Shown: positions 24,737 to 34,088, counted from the first letter of the stretch. The stretch is DNA of 64,000 nucleotides from Vreelandella profundi (GCF_019722725.1 NZ_CP077941.1:806001-870000); one strand, 5' to 3'. Numbers and translations are program-made. The notes: generated by a model not told the origin, from the letters alone.

Positions 24737-25240
24737 TTAGTCGCCTGGTAGGGCTTTATACATCACGTGGGTATCGACAAAACCCAGCTGTGCATGGCGA
24801 AAGGCGTTGGGCACCGTGCCGACAATGCGAAATCCGAGTTTTTGCCACAACGCGACGGCAATCTCATTGGTAGCCACCACCGCGTTGTATTGCATCGCTA
24901 GAAAGCCTAGCTGCTGTGCCTGGTGCTGGGAATGCTCGCACATGGCGCGTGCAACGCCTTTGCCGCGCGCGGCGGGGGCCACCATGTAACCACAGTTGCA
25001 GATGTGATCGCCGGGGCCTGCCGCATTGGCTTTTAGGTAGTACGCCCCCAGCAGTTGGCCGCGGGTATCCTTGGCGACCACGCTGGCTTTAGGTGCTTTA
25101 AGCCATAGCTGGCGCGACGCCTCGATACTGATGTTAGGCTCAATCGCATAGGTTTCTTGTGCCGCGACAATCGCTTGAAACGTTGGCCAAAAATCGGCGA
25201 AATCGTCTTCCGTCATCGGCGTGAAAGTGAGTGTTGTCAT
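24737..25240 (-). CDS. GNAT-family N-acetyltransferase
   Basis: A 167-residue soluble enzyme with the acetyl-CoA-binding motif YMVAPAARGKGVARAMCEH (about 85-103) and the C-terminal VALWQKLGFRIVGTVPNAF. The substrate is not evident; the short-chain GNAT architecture fits small-molecule or peptide acetylation. Stands between the cyclase and the LLM oxidoreductase genes, all in the same direction but with gaps. Confidence 0.87.
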   Translation of the reverse strand: MTTLTFTPMTEDDFADFWPTFQAIVAAQETYAIEPNISIEASRQLWLKAPKASVVAKDTRGQLLGAYYLKANAAGPGDHICNCGYMVAPAARGKGVARAMCEHSQHQAQQLGFLAMQYNAVVATNEIAVALWQKLGFRIVGTVPNAFRHAQLGFVDTHVMYKALPGD

Positions 25241-25319
25241 AAGCTTTCTAGCGGCACCTTCTGGTTTGAGCCTACTGGTTATTGAATGCCTAGTGAGGAC
25301 TTAAACATTGGCTAAGCGA

Positions 25320-26312
25320 TTAGCGAGCGACCTCGGCGACAATTTCATAGCTGCGCAAGCGGTCTGAGTGATTGTAAAAGTCACTATTAATCATTAGCTC
25401 ATCAGCGCCGGTGCGCGCTTGAAACTCTTCCAGCTCGGCTTTCACTGTTTCAGGCCCGCCAATAATCGCTGCGCCTAAAAACTGACTGACCTGAGCCTGC
25501 TCAGCCGGTGACCAGTCTAGTTGCTCAACCGGCGGCTGCGACTGAGTAGGCCTGCCTCGTATGAGGTTAAGAAACTTCTGCTGTGCGGTGGTGGCTAGGT
25601 AGTGGGCCATGGCATCACTTTCAGCCGCCATCACAGGTAGGCCAACCATTGCATGGGGTTTGGCAAGGTGTTCGGAAGGGCGGAAGTTGTCGCGATACAG
25701 CCGCAAAGCCTCAAATAAATAGCCCGGTGCAAACTGGGCGGCAAACGCAAAAGGTAGGCCTAGCTTCGCTGCTAGCTGTGCACTGTAGCCGCTAGACCCC
25801 AGCAGCCATATCGGCACATGGGTTCCCTGGCCGGGAACGGCTTTGACGCGCTGATGAGGGTCGGCGTCAGCTAAGTAGCTGCTTAACTCATTGAGTAGCT
25901 GGGGAAAATCATCGACGCCGGCATGGGCATGGCGGCGCATGGCCTGCATGGTGGCGCCATCAGAGCCAGGGGCACGCCCTAAACCCAGGTCGATACGGTC
26001 AGGATACAGCGTTTCCAGCGTGCCAAACTGCTCGGCAATGACCAGCGGCGGGTGATTCGGCAGCATGATGCCGCCGCTGCCCACGCGGATGGTCGAGGTT
26101 TGCCCAGCGACGTGGCCGATAAGTACCGCTGTGGCGGCGCTGGCGATGCCGGCAATGTTGTGATGCTCGGCTAGCCAATAACGGGTATAGCCCAGCCGTT
26201 CGGTTAGTTGCGCAAGCGAAACGCTGTCGCGAAAAGTCTCAGCGGCGCTACCGCCTTGGCGTATCGGGGCTAAGTCCAGCACGGAGAGGGCGGTGTTGGC
26301 GAGTTGGCTCAT
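25320..26312 (-). CDS. LLM-class flavin-dependent oxidoreductase (luciferase-like, YhbW type)
   Basis: A 330-residue TIM-barrel monooxygenase-like protein. It starts with [12 protein letters not shown], then [43 protein letters not shown] and [19 protein letters not shown], all typical of the YhbW branch that uses FMN. The physiological substrate of this branch is unclear. The 160-bp region upstream contains a long-range inverted repeat (CCTGCA...ATAACGT at 26319-26332 with ACGTTAT...TGCAGG at 26379-26399). Confidence 0.9.
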   Translation of the reverse strand: MSQLANTALSVLDLAPIRQGGSAAETFRDSVSLAQLTERLGYTRYWLAEHHNIAGIASAATAVLIGHVAGQTSTIRVGSGGIMLPNHPPLVIAEQFGTLETLYPDRIDLGLGRAPGSDGATMQAMRRHAHAGVDDFPQLLNELSSYLADADPHQRVKAVPGQGTHVPIWLLGSSGYSAQLAAKLGLPFAFAAQFAPGYLFEALRLYRDNFRPSEHLAKPHAMVGLPVMAAESDAMAHYLATTAQQKFLNLIRGRPTQSQPPVEQLDWSPAEQAQVSQFLGAAIIGGPETVKAELEEFQARTGADELMINSDFYNHSDRLRSYEIVAEVAR

Positions 26313-26472
26313 GGTTCACCTGCATATAACGTCGTGGGCGCGTGGAGTGAAAAATTACTTAGCGCGCTTGGTAATATCACGTTATGCGGTCAGTGCAGGC
26401 TAATTGCAAGGGATGGCCCAGTGCTGAGCCCCGATAAGCACGCTATTGGCAACGTTGCTCGACAAATAACGT

Positions 26473-27159
26473 TTACTCAACGGGTGGCGTCGGCCGAATG
26501 AGTATTTCATTAACGTCCACATGAGCCGGCTGTGATAGTGCATAAATGACGGCATTGGCGACATCGCGATCTTCTAGAGCATACTCCGGCGGCTCGTCAA
26601 AAAATGGCGTGTCGACCATTCCAGGCTCAATGAGCGTGACGCGCATGCCGGTGCCACGAAGTTCTTCACGCAGATTGTAGCCAATGCCTGTTATCGCCCA
26701 TTTGGTCGCACTGTACATCGAACCGGGAATAGTGGTGCGGCCGGCTGCGGAGCCTGTTAACACTACCTGCCCTTTACTACGTTTTAGGGCTGGTAAGCAG
26801 GCCTGAATGGTGAGGCCCGCGCCATAGACATTGGTCAGTATCATTTCTCGCCAAGCGGTGTGGTCAGCGTCACTAAAGCCACCAGGCGAGCCGCCGCGGC
26901 CAGCGTTGACAAAAACGGCATCTAATCGGCCGAAGGTTTCAATAGCCTGTTCGACCATCGCCTGTTGCTGCTCCATGTTGGTCACATCAAGCGTATAGGG
27001 CAGCACATTTTCTGGACCTAGCTCTTGAGCGAGCGCGTTGAGCTTGTCACTAGAGCGAGCCGCTAATACCAGTTTGTAACCTTCCCTGGCGGCAGCACGA
27101 GCAGTCGCTGCGCCGATACCGCTTGATGCGCCGGTAATCAATAGCACGCCGTTATGCAT
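26473..27159 (-). CDS. SDR-family NAD(P)-dependent oxidoreductase
   Basis: A 228-residue Rossmann-fold short-chain dehydrogenase. Cofactor motif TGASSGIGAATAR (residues 9-21), structural VNAGRGG (about 88), catalytic Ser in LTGSAAG (about 134) and YSATK (Tyr/Lys, about 148-152). It resembles the YdfG group (3-hydroxy acid/serine dehydrogenases). The substrate is not determinable from sequence. It follows nasR on the same strand, with an inverted repeat in the 111-bp gap. Confidence 0.9.
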   Translation of the reverse strand: MHNGVLLITGASSGIGAATARAAAREGYKLVLAARSSDKLNALAQELGPENVLPYTLDVTNMEQQQAMVEQAIETFGRLDAVFVNAGRGGSPGGFSDADHTAWREMILTNVYGAGLTIQACLPALKRSKGQVVLTGSAAGRTTIPGSMYSATKWAITGIGYNLREELRGTGMRVTLIEPGMVDTPFFDEPPEYALEDRDVANAVIYALSQPAHVDVNEILIRPTPPVE

Positions 27160-27227
27160 AGGGTTGCACTCCTTGCTGTATTAAACAGGTACGCCTTTAT
27201 CATGGCCAAGGAGAGGGCATCCTGCAA

Positions 27228-27266
27228 ATATAAGCTTATTCCACGTGGTGCGATGTTAGCTTATAT
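27228..27266. repeat. Inverted repeat between nasR and the SDR gene
   Basis: ATATAAGCT (27228-27236) and AGCTTATAT (27258-27266) are perfect complements, with the palindrome CCACGTGG in the loop (27241-27248). No T run follows on either strand, so this is more likely a protein-binding or RNA element than a terminator. Confidence 0.4.
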
Positions 27267-27270
27267 CTGC

Positions 27271-28554
27271 TTAACGGGGGCGATGCTCTTCTTTGCGTTT
27301 GAGCATGGCTGAGAGATCCAAAATGGCTTGGGCCATGTCCGCCATGCTTTTGCTTTGATCCATCGAGGTTTTACGTAAAAACCGATAGGCCTCTTCTTCG
27401 CTCATATCTTGATGCGCCATGATCAGGCCTTTAGCGCGCTCAATCAGCTTACGCTCACGCAGGGCTTTACGGGTATTTTCCAGCTCGTCGCTAAGCCCTT
27501 GCAGGCGGCTAGCTTGGGCTTGGGTCAGTTCAATCAGCGAGCGCCCTAGCGGTGACGTTAATGCATCGGCCGTTAAGTGACCGAGCGGCTGGGCGTCATT
27601 TAGCGCAAGCAGCTGTTCGCAGGGGGCGGGCGTGTAGCGAAAGGGCATGACGTTAGCCTTCGCTAACGCATCTTTTGCCTGAGCGATTTTGCGATGACAA
27701 AGGGTGCTTAGCTGGGTAATAAGCGCTTCTTCGACCGTTTTCATTGAATCAATACGCAGTGTCGTAAGCTCGTACCAGGTTTCACTCAGCGTGTTAGCGG
27801 TGTCGCTAGGCGATTGCTGCTCGGTGGAAGAATGCAGGCAAGCGATATCGCGTAGATGGCAGATACCCGCTAGCGTGCGTGGCGAGCATTCGGTATGCCA
27901 CGCCTGCTGGGCTTCAGGCGTGGCAAATTCCACAAAGGTCTCAAAACAGCGCTGTTGATCAGTCACTAGCTGATTTAATAAACCACGGTGCGCGTCATCG
28001 AAGTGGCCATGGGTAAAGCCAAAGGCACCGCAGGCGCGCTCTTGTCCTGCCAGCTCTTTGCCTTGCATCAAGTGGAAAATGGCCACCAGGCTGCGGGTAA
28101 TGTCGGGATCGATGGAGGTGTCCGCAGCTTCAAAAACAATCGCTAGTAGCCCACTGGTCAACTGGTTAAACGCTTGGGTCGCGGCATCGGGAGAAATCGA
28201 AAACGTATCAATGGATTGGCGCAGCGCGCCAAGTTCATCAAGGGCATGCCAAACGGCGGCGATACGTCGCAATAAGCGAGCAGCGGCCTGTGGGCGAGCC
28301 TCTTGACTAAGTGCTTCCAGCCGCTGGCGCATCAGCGTTTCTGCCTGCTCGCTGTGCTGGCGGTAGCTGTCGCGGCGTGTTTTGAAGCGCTGGCCTTGAG
28401 AGGCAAGGTAGACCGTGGAGGCGCCACGCTCACGCTGCAGCATATGAATAAAGCGGCTGATGTCGCCGACAATGTCAGCGGTAATGGCAAGGTGGGAGAG
28501 GCTGTCGATATCGCAACGGATGGCGGTTAGTAGCAGCTGCTGCGCTGAAGACAT
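27271..28554 (-). CDS. nasR: NasR, nitrate/nitrite-responsive ANTAR antiterminator
   Basis: A 427-residue cytoplasmic regulator. The N-terminal NIT sensor domain (about 25-240; MLQRERGASTVYLASQG, then a helical region) binds nitrate or nitrite. The C-terminal ANTAR RNA-binding domain (about 355-420) shows ERKLIERAKGLIMAHQDMSEEEAYRFLRKTSM. In Klebsiella, NasR binds the nasF leader and prevents termination when nitrate or nitrite is present. Two leaders with matching hexaloop hairpins and terminators occur in the window (4018-4113 minus, 4581-4619 plus), giving it obvious targets. It lies 82 bp after narK on the same strand. Confidence 0.95.
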   Translation of the reverse strand: MSSAQQLLLTAIRCDIDSLSHLAITADIVGDISRFIHMLQRERGASTVYLASQGQRFKTRRDSYRQHSEQAETLMRQRLEALSQEARPQAAARLLRRIAAVWHALDELGALRQSIDTFSISPDAATQAFNQLTSGLLAIVFEAADTSIDPDITRSLVAIFHLMQGKELAGQERACGAFGFTHGHFDDAHRGLLNQLVTDQQRCFETFVEFATPEAQQAWHTECSPRTLAGICHLRDIACLHSSTEQQSPSDTANTLSETWYELTTLRIDSMKTVEEALITQLSTLCHRKIAQAKDALAKANVMPFRYTPAPCEQLLALNDAQPLGHLTADALTSPLGRSLIELTQAQASRLQGLSDELENTRKALRERKLIERAKGLIMAHQDMSEEEAYRFLRKTSMDQSKSMADMAQAILDLSAMLKRKEEHRPR

Positions 28555-28636
28555 AGAGTTTTTCCTGGTCGCTTACCGCTTAAAGTCATCACTCCCTTAC
28601 CGCTATTAAGCGTTGGGGGAGTGTATTCAAAAGAGC

Positions 28637-29989
28637 TTAACGCAATGATAGAGCGCCTGCGCCTACTTCATCGCCTGCCGCATCACGGTAAGCTTTAGCC
28701 TCTTCGGCTTCTGTTGCGTCGCTAAAGCGTACCAGCAATACGCAGGATGCCAGTGCCAGCACCGTAAGCCCCAAATAGAACAGGCCCTGCTGATAGCTCA
28801 AACTTTCGCTGCGAAAGAGAAAAGCCGCACCGACCGCGCCGACGTTACCCCCCGCGCCGACAATGCCCGCTACCGCACCCAGCGCTTTTTTATTGATAAA
28901 GGGTACCACGCCGTAGGTGGCACCTTCTGCCATCTGCACAAACAGGCTAAACACCAACATGATGCCAATGGCGAGGCTCAATACATGCATCTGTGAGAAC
29001 GCCACCAGCGCAATGCCTTCGCAGATGAGGGCAATAAACAGCCAGCGCACGCGTCCTTTTAAGCCGTTTTGCTTGGCGAAAAGATCCGAGAAGATACCGC
29101 CTAGCGTACGGGCAAAAATATTCATCAGTCCGAATAAGCCAGCAATCAGGCCCGCGGTGGCTAAAGTGAGATCAAATTTATCGAAGAAGTAGATCGCCGC
29201 AATATTGTTAATCGTTAGTTCTACGCCGAAGCAGAGACCATAGACAACGAATAGCGCCCATACGCGTATGTCCTTAGCTGCGGCTAGGAAGCTTTGCTTG
29301 GCGCCATTCTCACCGGTGGCTTCAGGTAGCTCGCCCCGTGCGCGCAGCTCGCTGAAGTTGCCGTTGGGAGCATCCTGAGTGAAAAACCAGTAACCGATGC
29401 CGGTAAACAGCATGACCACGCCGGGCACCATCATCGCTAAGCGCCAGCCGAAGGCTTCGTTAACACCTAGCATTAGCATGCCTGAGAAGATCAGCGGCAT
29501 AAGAATTTGCGTTGTGCCACCCCCTAAATTGCCCCAGCCCGCGCTGGTGGCATTGGCGGTTCCCACTACGTTAGGCGCGAACATCATCGTGGTGTGGTAT
29601 TGCGTGATCACAAACGAAGCGCCGATGGCACCAATGGCTAAACGGGCCAGCAGAAATGTCTCAAAGCTATTGGCGAGGCCAATGCCCATCACCGGAATGG
29701 CGCCTAAGAGCAGTAGGCCGGTATAGGTTTTACGTGGACCGATTCGATCGCAAAGGACGCCAATCGCTAGCCGAACAATCACCGTAATAGCGACCGAGGC
29801 AATAATCGTATTACCAATTTGTGTTTGGGTGAGTGAAAGGTCTTCACGCACAATCGCCATTAAGGGGGCGATACCAAACCAGCCGAAAAAGCAGATATGA
29901 AACGCGAACCATGAGAAGTGGAAGGCGCGCATTTGCGGCGTGGAAAAATTAAACAGTCGAATGCGGTTGGCTTTATTGCGGATGTCCAT
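28637..29989 (-). CDS. narK: Nitrate/nitrite MFS transporter (NarK/NasA type)
   Basis: An approximately 450-residue, 12-segment membrane protein of the nitrate/nitrite porter family. Signatures: FHISWFAFH-like start region, GVLCDRIGPRKTYT (about 85), NATSAGWGNLGGGTTQ (about 150-165) and GAVAGIVGAGGNVGAVGAA (about 375-395), the two nitrate-signature glycine-rich motifs. It supplies nitrate to NasA. The ATG at 29989 (MDIRNKA) has GTGAGG 5 nt upstream and is preferred to 30007. Cotranscription with nasR is likely. The upstream region has sigma-54-like and ANTAR-like elements. Confidence 0.94.
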   Translation of the reverse strand: MDIRNKANRIRLFNFSTPQMRAFHFSWFAFHICFFGWFGIAPLMAIVREDLSLTQTQIGNTIIASVAITVIVRLAIGVLCDRIGPRKTYTGLLLLGAIPVMGIGLANSFETFLLARLAIGAIGASFVITQYHTTMMFAPNVVGTANATSAGWGNLGGGTTQILMPLIFSGMLMLGVNEAFGWRLAMMVPGVVMLFTGIGYWFFTQDAPNGNFSELRARGELPEATGENGAKQSFLAAAKDIRVWALFVVYGLCFGVELTINNIAAIYFFDKFDLTLATAGLIAGLFGLMNIFARTLGGIFSDLFAKQNGLKGRVRWLFIALICEGIALVAFSQMHVLSLAIGIMLVFSLFVQMAEGATYGVVPFINKKALGAVAGIVGAGGNVGAVGAAFLFRSESLSYQQGLFYLGLTVLALASCVLLVRFSDATEAEEAKAYRDAAGDEVGAGALSLR

Positions 29990-30072
29990 GATGGCCTCAC
30001 AGGGCATAAAACGAGTTTTCTGTTACGCGACACCACCAAAACAGCGTCGCGCAAACAGTTGACGAGAACATG

Positions 30073-30088
30073 CCTTCATCATTGAAGG
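30073..30088 (-). promoter_or_regulatory. ANTAR-like hexaloop hairpin in the narK leader
   Basis: On the minus strand CCTTC-[AATGAT]-GAAGG has a 5-bp stem and a six-base loop with A1 and G4. A second such hairpin, CCTACC-[AGTGGT]-GGTAGG, lies at 30147-30130. No canonical terminator follows; a GC hairpin (CGCGAC/GTCGCG) is present but lacks a T run. If the sigma-54 promoter below is real, transcription would begin inside the second hairpin. Confidence 0.4.
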
Positions 30089-30152
30089 TCAGTTTCGACG
30101 CACTCGTACCCAGTCGGGCCTGGTCCACGCCTACCACCACTGGTAGGAGTTA

Positions 30153-30169
30153 TGCAGGTAGTTTGCCAG
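30153..30169 (-). promoter_or_regulatory. Sigma-54 promoter candidate for narK
   Basis: Minus-strand CTGGCAAACTACCTGCA has GG-N10-GC spacing with good TGGCA and TGCA elements. The predicted start is near 30142, about 150 nt upstream of the narK start codon. Confidence 0.5.
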
Positions 30170-30274
30170 TTGCCTATTTATTTTTAAAAATCATAATCTT
30201 ATTTTTTTAAGAGATTGCTCAGAGCGGGTCTTGCCTATCCGCGTGCTGCATGATTGGGCATGCGATGTCCGCTC

Positions 30275-30291
30275 TGCGGCATCTTGGTGCT
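30275..30291. promoter_or_regulatory. NtrC-like site upstream of narK
   Basis: TGCGGCATCTTGGTGCT keeps the TGC...TGGTGCT frame of enterobacterial NtrC sites, with one arm degenerate. It is centred about 140 bp upstream of the predicted narK start, a usual distance for NtrC. Confidence 0.35.
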
Positions 30292-30343
30292 TCGCAGGAG
30301 GGTAACGCTGCAGGGAGGAGGGCGAGCCTATGCGCGACGCTAC

Positions 30344-31363
30344 TTATTCATGCAGATAAACCGCATCTATATCCAGCGTGGAGTGGTCGCCAATAGCGTC
30401 GAAATTTTCGCTCAGCCAGCGTTCGGCGGCGGCCTGGCCGTGTTCAAAGAGGTGGCATAAAAAAGCCCACTCAGAATTGGATTTACTTGAAACAGAGAGC
30501 TCCTCAAGCGCTTGCTCACCGCTGATGCGATGAAACAGTGCCTGCTGATAACAGTTTGTAATGCCTTGCTCTTCAAGGGCATGCTTAAGCAGCGCTATCA
30601 TTCTGATCTCTTTTATCAGCGCTGAGTTAAACGTAATTTCATTAAGGCGATTCATAATCGCCGACGCTGAGGTGGGTATCTCGTTGCGGCTAATGGGATT
30701 TATTTGTATGAGAAGTATGTCCCGTGCGCCGCACTCTTCCATTAATGGAAATAGGGCGGGGTTGCCCATATAGCCGCCGTCCCAGTAGGCCTCACCATCG
30801 ATTTCTACGGCTTGAAACATAAAGGGCAGGCAGGCGGATGCCATTACCGCATCAACGCTCATTTCTTCGCGGCGAAACACGCGCTGTTTTCCCGTGCGCA
30901 CGTTAGTCGCCGTGATAAACAGCTTAAGCTGCTGGCATTGTCGAACCCGCTCAAAATCAATATGGCTGGCCACAATATCGCGCAGCGGATTAATGTTAAG
31001 CGGGTTAAGCTGGTAGGGCGAGACTACGCGACTTAATAGATCCATGGCGACAAAGCCGGGCGATTGGTCAAGGCTCCAGTTGCCGGTCAGCATATCCATG
31101 GGGGAGCGCCGAATGGGGCTGGCCATGCCTGCACGGCTGACCGCTTGCCAGAAGTCGTGCAGGGCTTGCCTGGCAGTTTGTTTATCACCTCGAGTCAGCG
31201 CATCGGCCATTACCACGCCGTTCATTGCCCCGGCGCTGGTGCCGCTGATGCCCTCTATTTCAATGCGGTCATCTGCCAGCAGGCGATCAATCACTCCCCA
31301 GGTATAAGCGCCGTGGGCGCCACCACCTTGTAAGGCGAGGTCTAGCTTTTTGACGTTGGCCAT
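30344..31363 (-). CDS. Patatin-like phospholipase family protein
   Basis: A 339-residue serine hydrolase. Oxyanion hole GGGAHGAYTWG (about 13-23), nucleophile elbow GTSAG (about 41-45) and catalytic Asp in DGGYMGNP (about 195), the Ser-Asp dyad of patatins. A C-terminal extension (about 215-335) is typical of bacterial DUF3734-containing members. No signal peptide. Likely a cytoplasmic or membrane-associated acyl-lipid hydrolase; the substrate is unknown. Stands alone, 336 bp from the divergently regulated narK region. Confidence 0.9.
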   Translation of the reverse strand: MANVKKLDLALQGGGAHGAYTWGVIDRLLADDRIEIEGISGTSAGAMNGVVMADALTRGDKQTARQALHDFWQAVSRAGMASPIRRSPMDMLTGNWSLDQSPGFVAMDLLSRVVSPYQLNPLNINPLRDIVASHIDFERVRQCQQLKLFITATNVRTGKQRVFRREEMSVDAVMASACLPFMFQAVEIDGEAYWDGGYMGNPALFPLMEECGARDILLIQINPISRNEIPTSASAIMNRLNEITFNSALIKEIRMIALLKHALEEQGITNCYQQALFHRISGEQALEELSVSSKSNSEWAFLCHLFEHGQAAAERWLSENFDAIGDHSTLDIDAVYLHE

Positions 31364-31469
31364 ATGCTTTTTCCCATTGCGACGGATGAAGAAAGGCGTT
31401 GCTGTGGATGCAGCATGGCATAGGCCGCTCGTGAAAACGAAATGCTATTGATCCGCACGTGCCGCGGTC

Positions 31470-32192
31470 TTAGTGGAGAGCAATCTGCTCGGCCCCCGCT
31501 GCGCAGCCTAGAAAGGCTGAGTTGGCAAGCCACTCGGCGTCAGGATAATAGGCGAAAACATACTGATCTTCTTTAAGGCTGTCGATGAGCGGATAGGTCA
31601 CGTCTTCACGAACGGCCGGGCAGCCATGGCTGCGGCCTAGCCGCCCCGTTTGCGTAATAAACGCATCGCTCACGTAGTCCGCGCCGTGAATGACAATGGC
31701 GCGCTCATACGCTAGATCATTGACGTTGGGCTCAAGGCCTTCTAAGCGCAGCGAATAGCCGTTGCTGCCGTAGTAGCTGTTCATCGTACGAAATAGCCCC
31801 AGGCTCGACTGGTGGCTGTCAGGCGTATTGGAGAACGTTTCCGCCTGCATATCGCCGGAGCCTTGGCCGTGTGAAACCAGCTCTTCAAAGAGCAGTTGAT
31901 GTTGGCGCAAATCAAACACCCACAGGCGTGGCTCGGTAGAAGGCAGCGAGTAGTCGATCACCGCTAGGCGCTCGGCATTCGGTGCCGCGCAGTTAAGTGC
32001 CTGAGCCGCCAAGCGCAGCGCCTGGTGCGTTGCCTGAGGAGCCAGCTGCAGCAGCTGGTGCTGCAACGGCGGCACGCCGGGAGGCGGCGTTGAGGCAACC
32101 TGAGCAAAGAAGCCGGCGGCGTATAGCGGTAATGTAAATAATGCTAAAAAAGGAGAACAGAGCAGCGTGACAAGCTTTAAACGAAGCGCCAT
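31470..32192 (-). CDS. L,D-transpeptidase catalytic-domain protein (YkuD_2 type), exported
   Basis: An approximately 240-residue protein with a signal peptide (MALRLKLVTLLCSPFLALFTLPLYAAG). The domain core shows YSLPSTEPRLWVFDL, SHGQGSG, SSLGLFRTMNSYYGSNGYSLRLEG, IVIHGADYV and the catalytic LGRSHGCPAV. It belongs to the YkuD_2 murein L,D-transpeptidase-like family and should act on periplasmic peptidoglycan. The ATG at 32192 (AGGA 9 nt upstream) is preferred over an in-frame TTG at 32213. Divergent from another L,D-transpeptidase gene with only about 105 bp between them. Confidence 0.88.
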   Translation of the reverse strand: MALRLKLVTLLCSPFLALFTLPLYAAGFFAQVASTPPPGVPPLQHQLLQLAPQATHQALRLAAQALNCAAPNAERLAVIDYSLPSTEPRLWVFDLRQHQLLFEELVSHGQGSGDMQAETFSNTPDSHQSSLGLFRTMNSYYGSNGYSLRLEGLEPNVNDLAYERAIVIHGADYVSDAFITQTGRLGRSHGCPAVREDVTYPLIDSLKEDQYVFAYYPDAEWLANSAFLGCAAGAEQIALH

Positions 32193-32297
32193 ATAAATCG
32201 ATCCTGCAAACAATATCGGTCATGATGACCACAGCCGACTAAGATAAAAAGACGGGGCGGCTAGTGTGGACAGCAATAGTAACGCAAGGAGAGAGCG

Positions 32298-33944
32298 ATG
32301 AACGAGATGCAGCCACTAAAACGATGGGCGCTGGGAACCGCCCTGTGCCTAACGCTTACCCACAGTGCTTTAGGTATCAACAGTGCATATGCAGACTCTG
32401 CGCCATTGCAGCAAGCGTTAGCGCAGCAATTAATCACTGCTGACGTGCAGCATCTACCCATTGCCGAGTTTTATCAACTGCATGACGGTCAGCCGATTTG
32501 GCAGGCCGTCTTAACGGTTGAGTCGTTGGTGGCTGCGTTGAATAGCTTGGAAAGTGACGGCTTGGCGCCAGTGGACTATCACGCAGGCACATTGCTCAAT
32601 GAGTTTCATCGTAGCCAGACATCAGGAGTGTCGGCGCAGGCGGCATTTGATATCAAGGCAACCCAGTCGCTGCTGCTGGCGCTGGATCATGTGGAGCGTG
32701 GCAAGGTCGATCCGCGGGATGTTGAGCCCCATTGGGACGCGCCGCGCCCTGAGCGTGGGTACTCACTTCTGCGCGTTGTGCATGCCATTGAGGATAACAA
32801 GCTGGAAGACGCTATCGCGCTGGCCCGCCCCTCATCGGCGGAATATCAGCAGTTGCGCGATGCCTTAAAACAGCATTACCAGCTGGCTAATCTGAGCAGC
32901 ACGCCTTACTTAGCCGCGCGGGAGGAATCGCTTCGCCCAGGCGATGAAACAGCTGATGTGGTGGTGCTGCGTCAGCGCTTAGCACTCTGGGGCGATACCG
33001 ATTTATTGGCAGCCGACAGCAGCGCTTATCCACTGATCGGAGTGCAGGGCACGGCAACCAATCGGCGTATCTTTGATGCCTCGTTAGAAACGGCCGTGAG
33101 ACGCTTTCAGCGGCGTCATTTATTGCAAGCTGACGGGGTGGTCGGTGAGCAAACGCGTTTGGCGTTAAATACATCGGTTGCCACGCGTATTGACCAGCTG
33201 CGCGTCAACTTAGAGCGCGCGCGCTGGATACGTCCGATGCAGTTTGCCGAGCCGCGCGTCTGGGTCGACATTGCGGGCTATAAAATGCACTACGTGCGTC
33301 CTAACGGTCAGCAGTGGGATGCGCGCGTAGTGGTCGGGTCATCGCGCCGTGAAACGCCCATCATCCATTCGGCGATCAGTCATTTAACGATTAACCCTTC
33401 CTGGACAATACCGCCAACCATTATGCGTGAGGACGTATTGCCTCGCGTGCGGGCGGATGTCGATTATTTGGCGCGTCAAAATATTCAGGTAATTAGCCCT
33501 GCGGGCGTGCCGCTGATCGCTGAAGAGATTGACTGGCAGCGCCCTGGCGGCGTTATGCTGCGCCAGGTGGCCGGGGCGGGTAATCCGCTAGGGCGCGTGG
33601 TAGTGCGCTTTCCTAATAACGACATGATTTATTTACACGATACGCCTGCCCGCGGCCTGTTTCAGCGCGATCAGCGAGCGCTAAGCTCCGGCTGCATTCG
33701 CGTCGAGGGAGTGGCTGAGCTTGCGCAGATGCTGCTGCAGGATACCGGCAGCCGTTATCAAATGAGCAGCTTGCTAAGCGGGGGAAGTGATCGCAACGTC
33801 AATCTGGCGCAGCGGATACCCGTGGCGCTGCATTATTTGACCGCCTGGCCGAATGAGCAGGGAGAGGTAGAGTTCAGGCCTGATATCTATCGCCGCGATG
33901 CGACGCTGCTGGCGGCGTTACAGCGCGCGTTACCTTCAAGTTGA
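32298..33944 (+). CDS. Murein L,D-transpeptidase, YcbB/LdtD-like
   Basis: A 548-residue exported enzyme. A signal peptide (about 1-33) precedes an N-terminal helical scaffold region, a peptidoglycan-binding domain (about 245-290; FQRRHLLQADGVVGEQTRLALN) and a YkuD catalytic domain (about 315-500) with YLHDTPARGLFQ and the active-site SSGCIRVEG (about 460). It makes 3-3 meso-DAP crosslinks or attaches stem peptides. AAGGAGAG precedes the ATG. Ends at a strong bidirectional terminator. Confidence 0.93.
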   Translation: MNEMQPLKRWALGTALCLTLTHSALGINSAYADSAPLQQALAQQLITADVQHLPIAEFYQLHDGQPIWQAVLTVESLVAALNSLESDGLAPVDYHAGTLLNEFHRSQTSGVSAQAAFDIKATQSLLLALDHVERGKVDPRDVEPHWDAPRPERGYSLLRVVHAIEDNKLEDAIALARPSSAEYQQLRDALKQHYQLANLSSTPYLAAREESLRPGDETADVVVLRQRLALWGDTDLLAADSSAYPLIGVQGTATNRRIFDASLETAVRRFQRRHLLQADGVVGEQTRLALNTSVATRIDQLRVNLERARWIRPMQFAEPRVWVDIAGYKMHYVRPNGQQWDARVVVGSSRRETPIIHSAISHLTINPSWTIPPTIMREDVLPRVRADVDYLARQNIQVISPAGVPLIAEEIDWQRPGGVMLRQVAGAGNPLGRVVVRFPNNDMIYLHDTPARGLFQRDQRALSSGCIRVEGVAELAQMLLQDTGSRYQMSSLLSGGSDRNVNLAQRIPVALHYLTAWPNEQGEVEFRPDIYRRDATLLAALQRALPSS

Positions 33945-33978
33945 GCTAAAGAATATCGGCAATAAATGGGTAACAAGC

Positions 33979-34020
33979 ACAATGCAAAACACCGCCTCAG
34001 TGGGCGGTGTTTTGCATTGT
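33979..34020. terminator. Bidirectional terminator between convergent envelope genes
   Basis: ACAATGCAAAACACCGCC and its exact complement form an 18-bp perfect stem with loop TCAGTG. TTTTGCATTGT-type tails occur on both strands. It lies between the L,D-transpeptidase and the M23 peptidase genes. Confidence 0.88.
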
Positions 34021-34088
34021 AGCGTTAGTAAGTTAGTGGCTAGCAGGGCCTTCGCTGTTCATCTAGGCCTTGCTAATCAATATAAACA

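Noticed and set aside
30130..30147. CCTACC-[AGTGGT]-GGTAGG as a firm ANTAR P1 for narK
   Set aside because: It overlaps the start predicted from the sigma-54 element and can also fold with a 4-base loop; kept only as part of a tentative finding.
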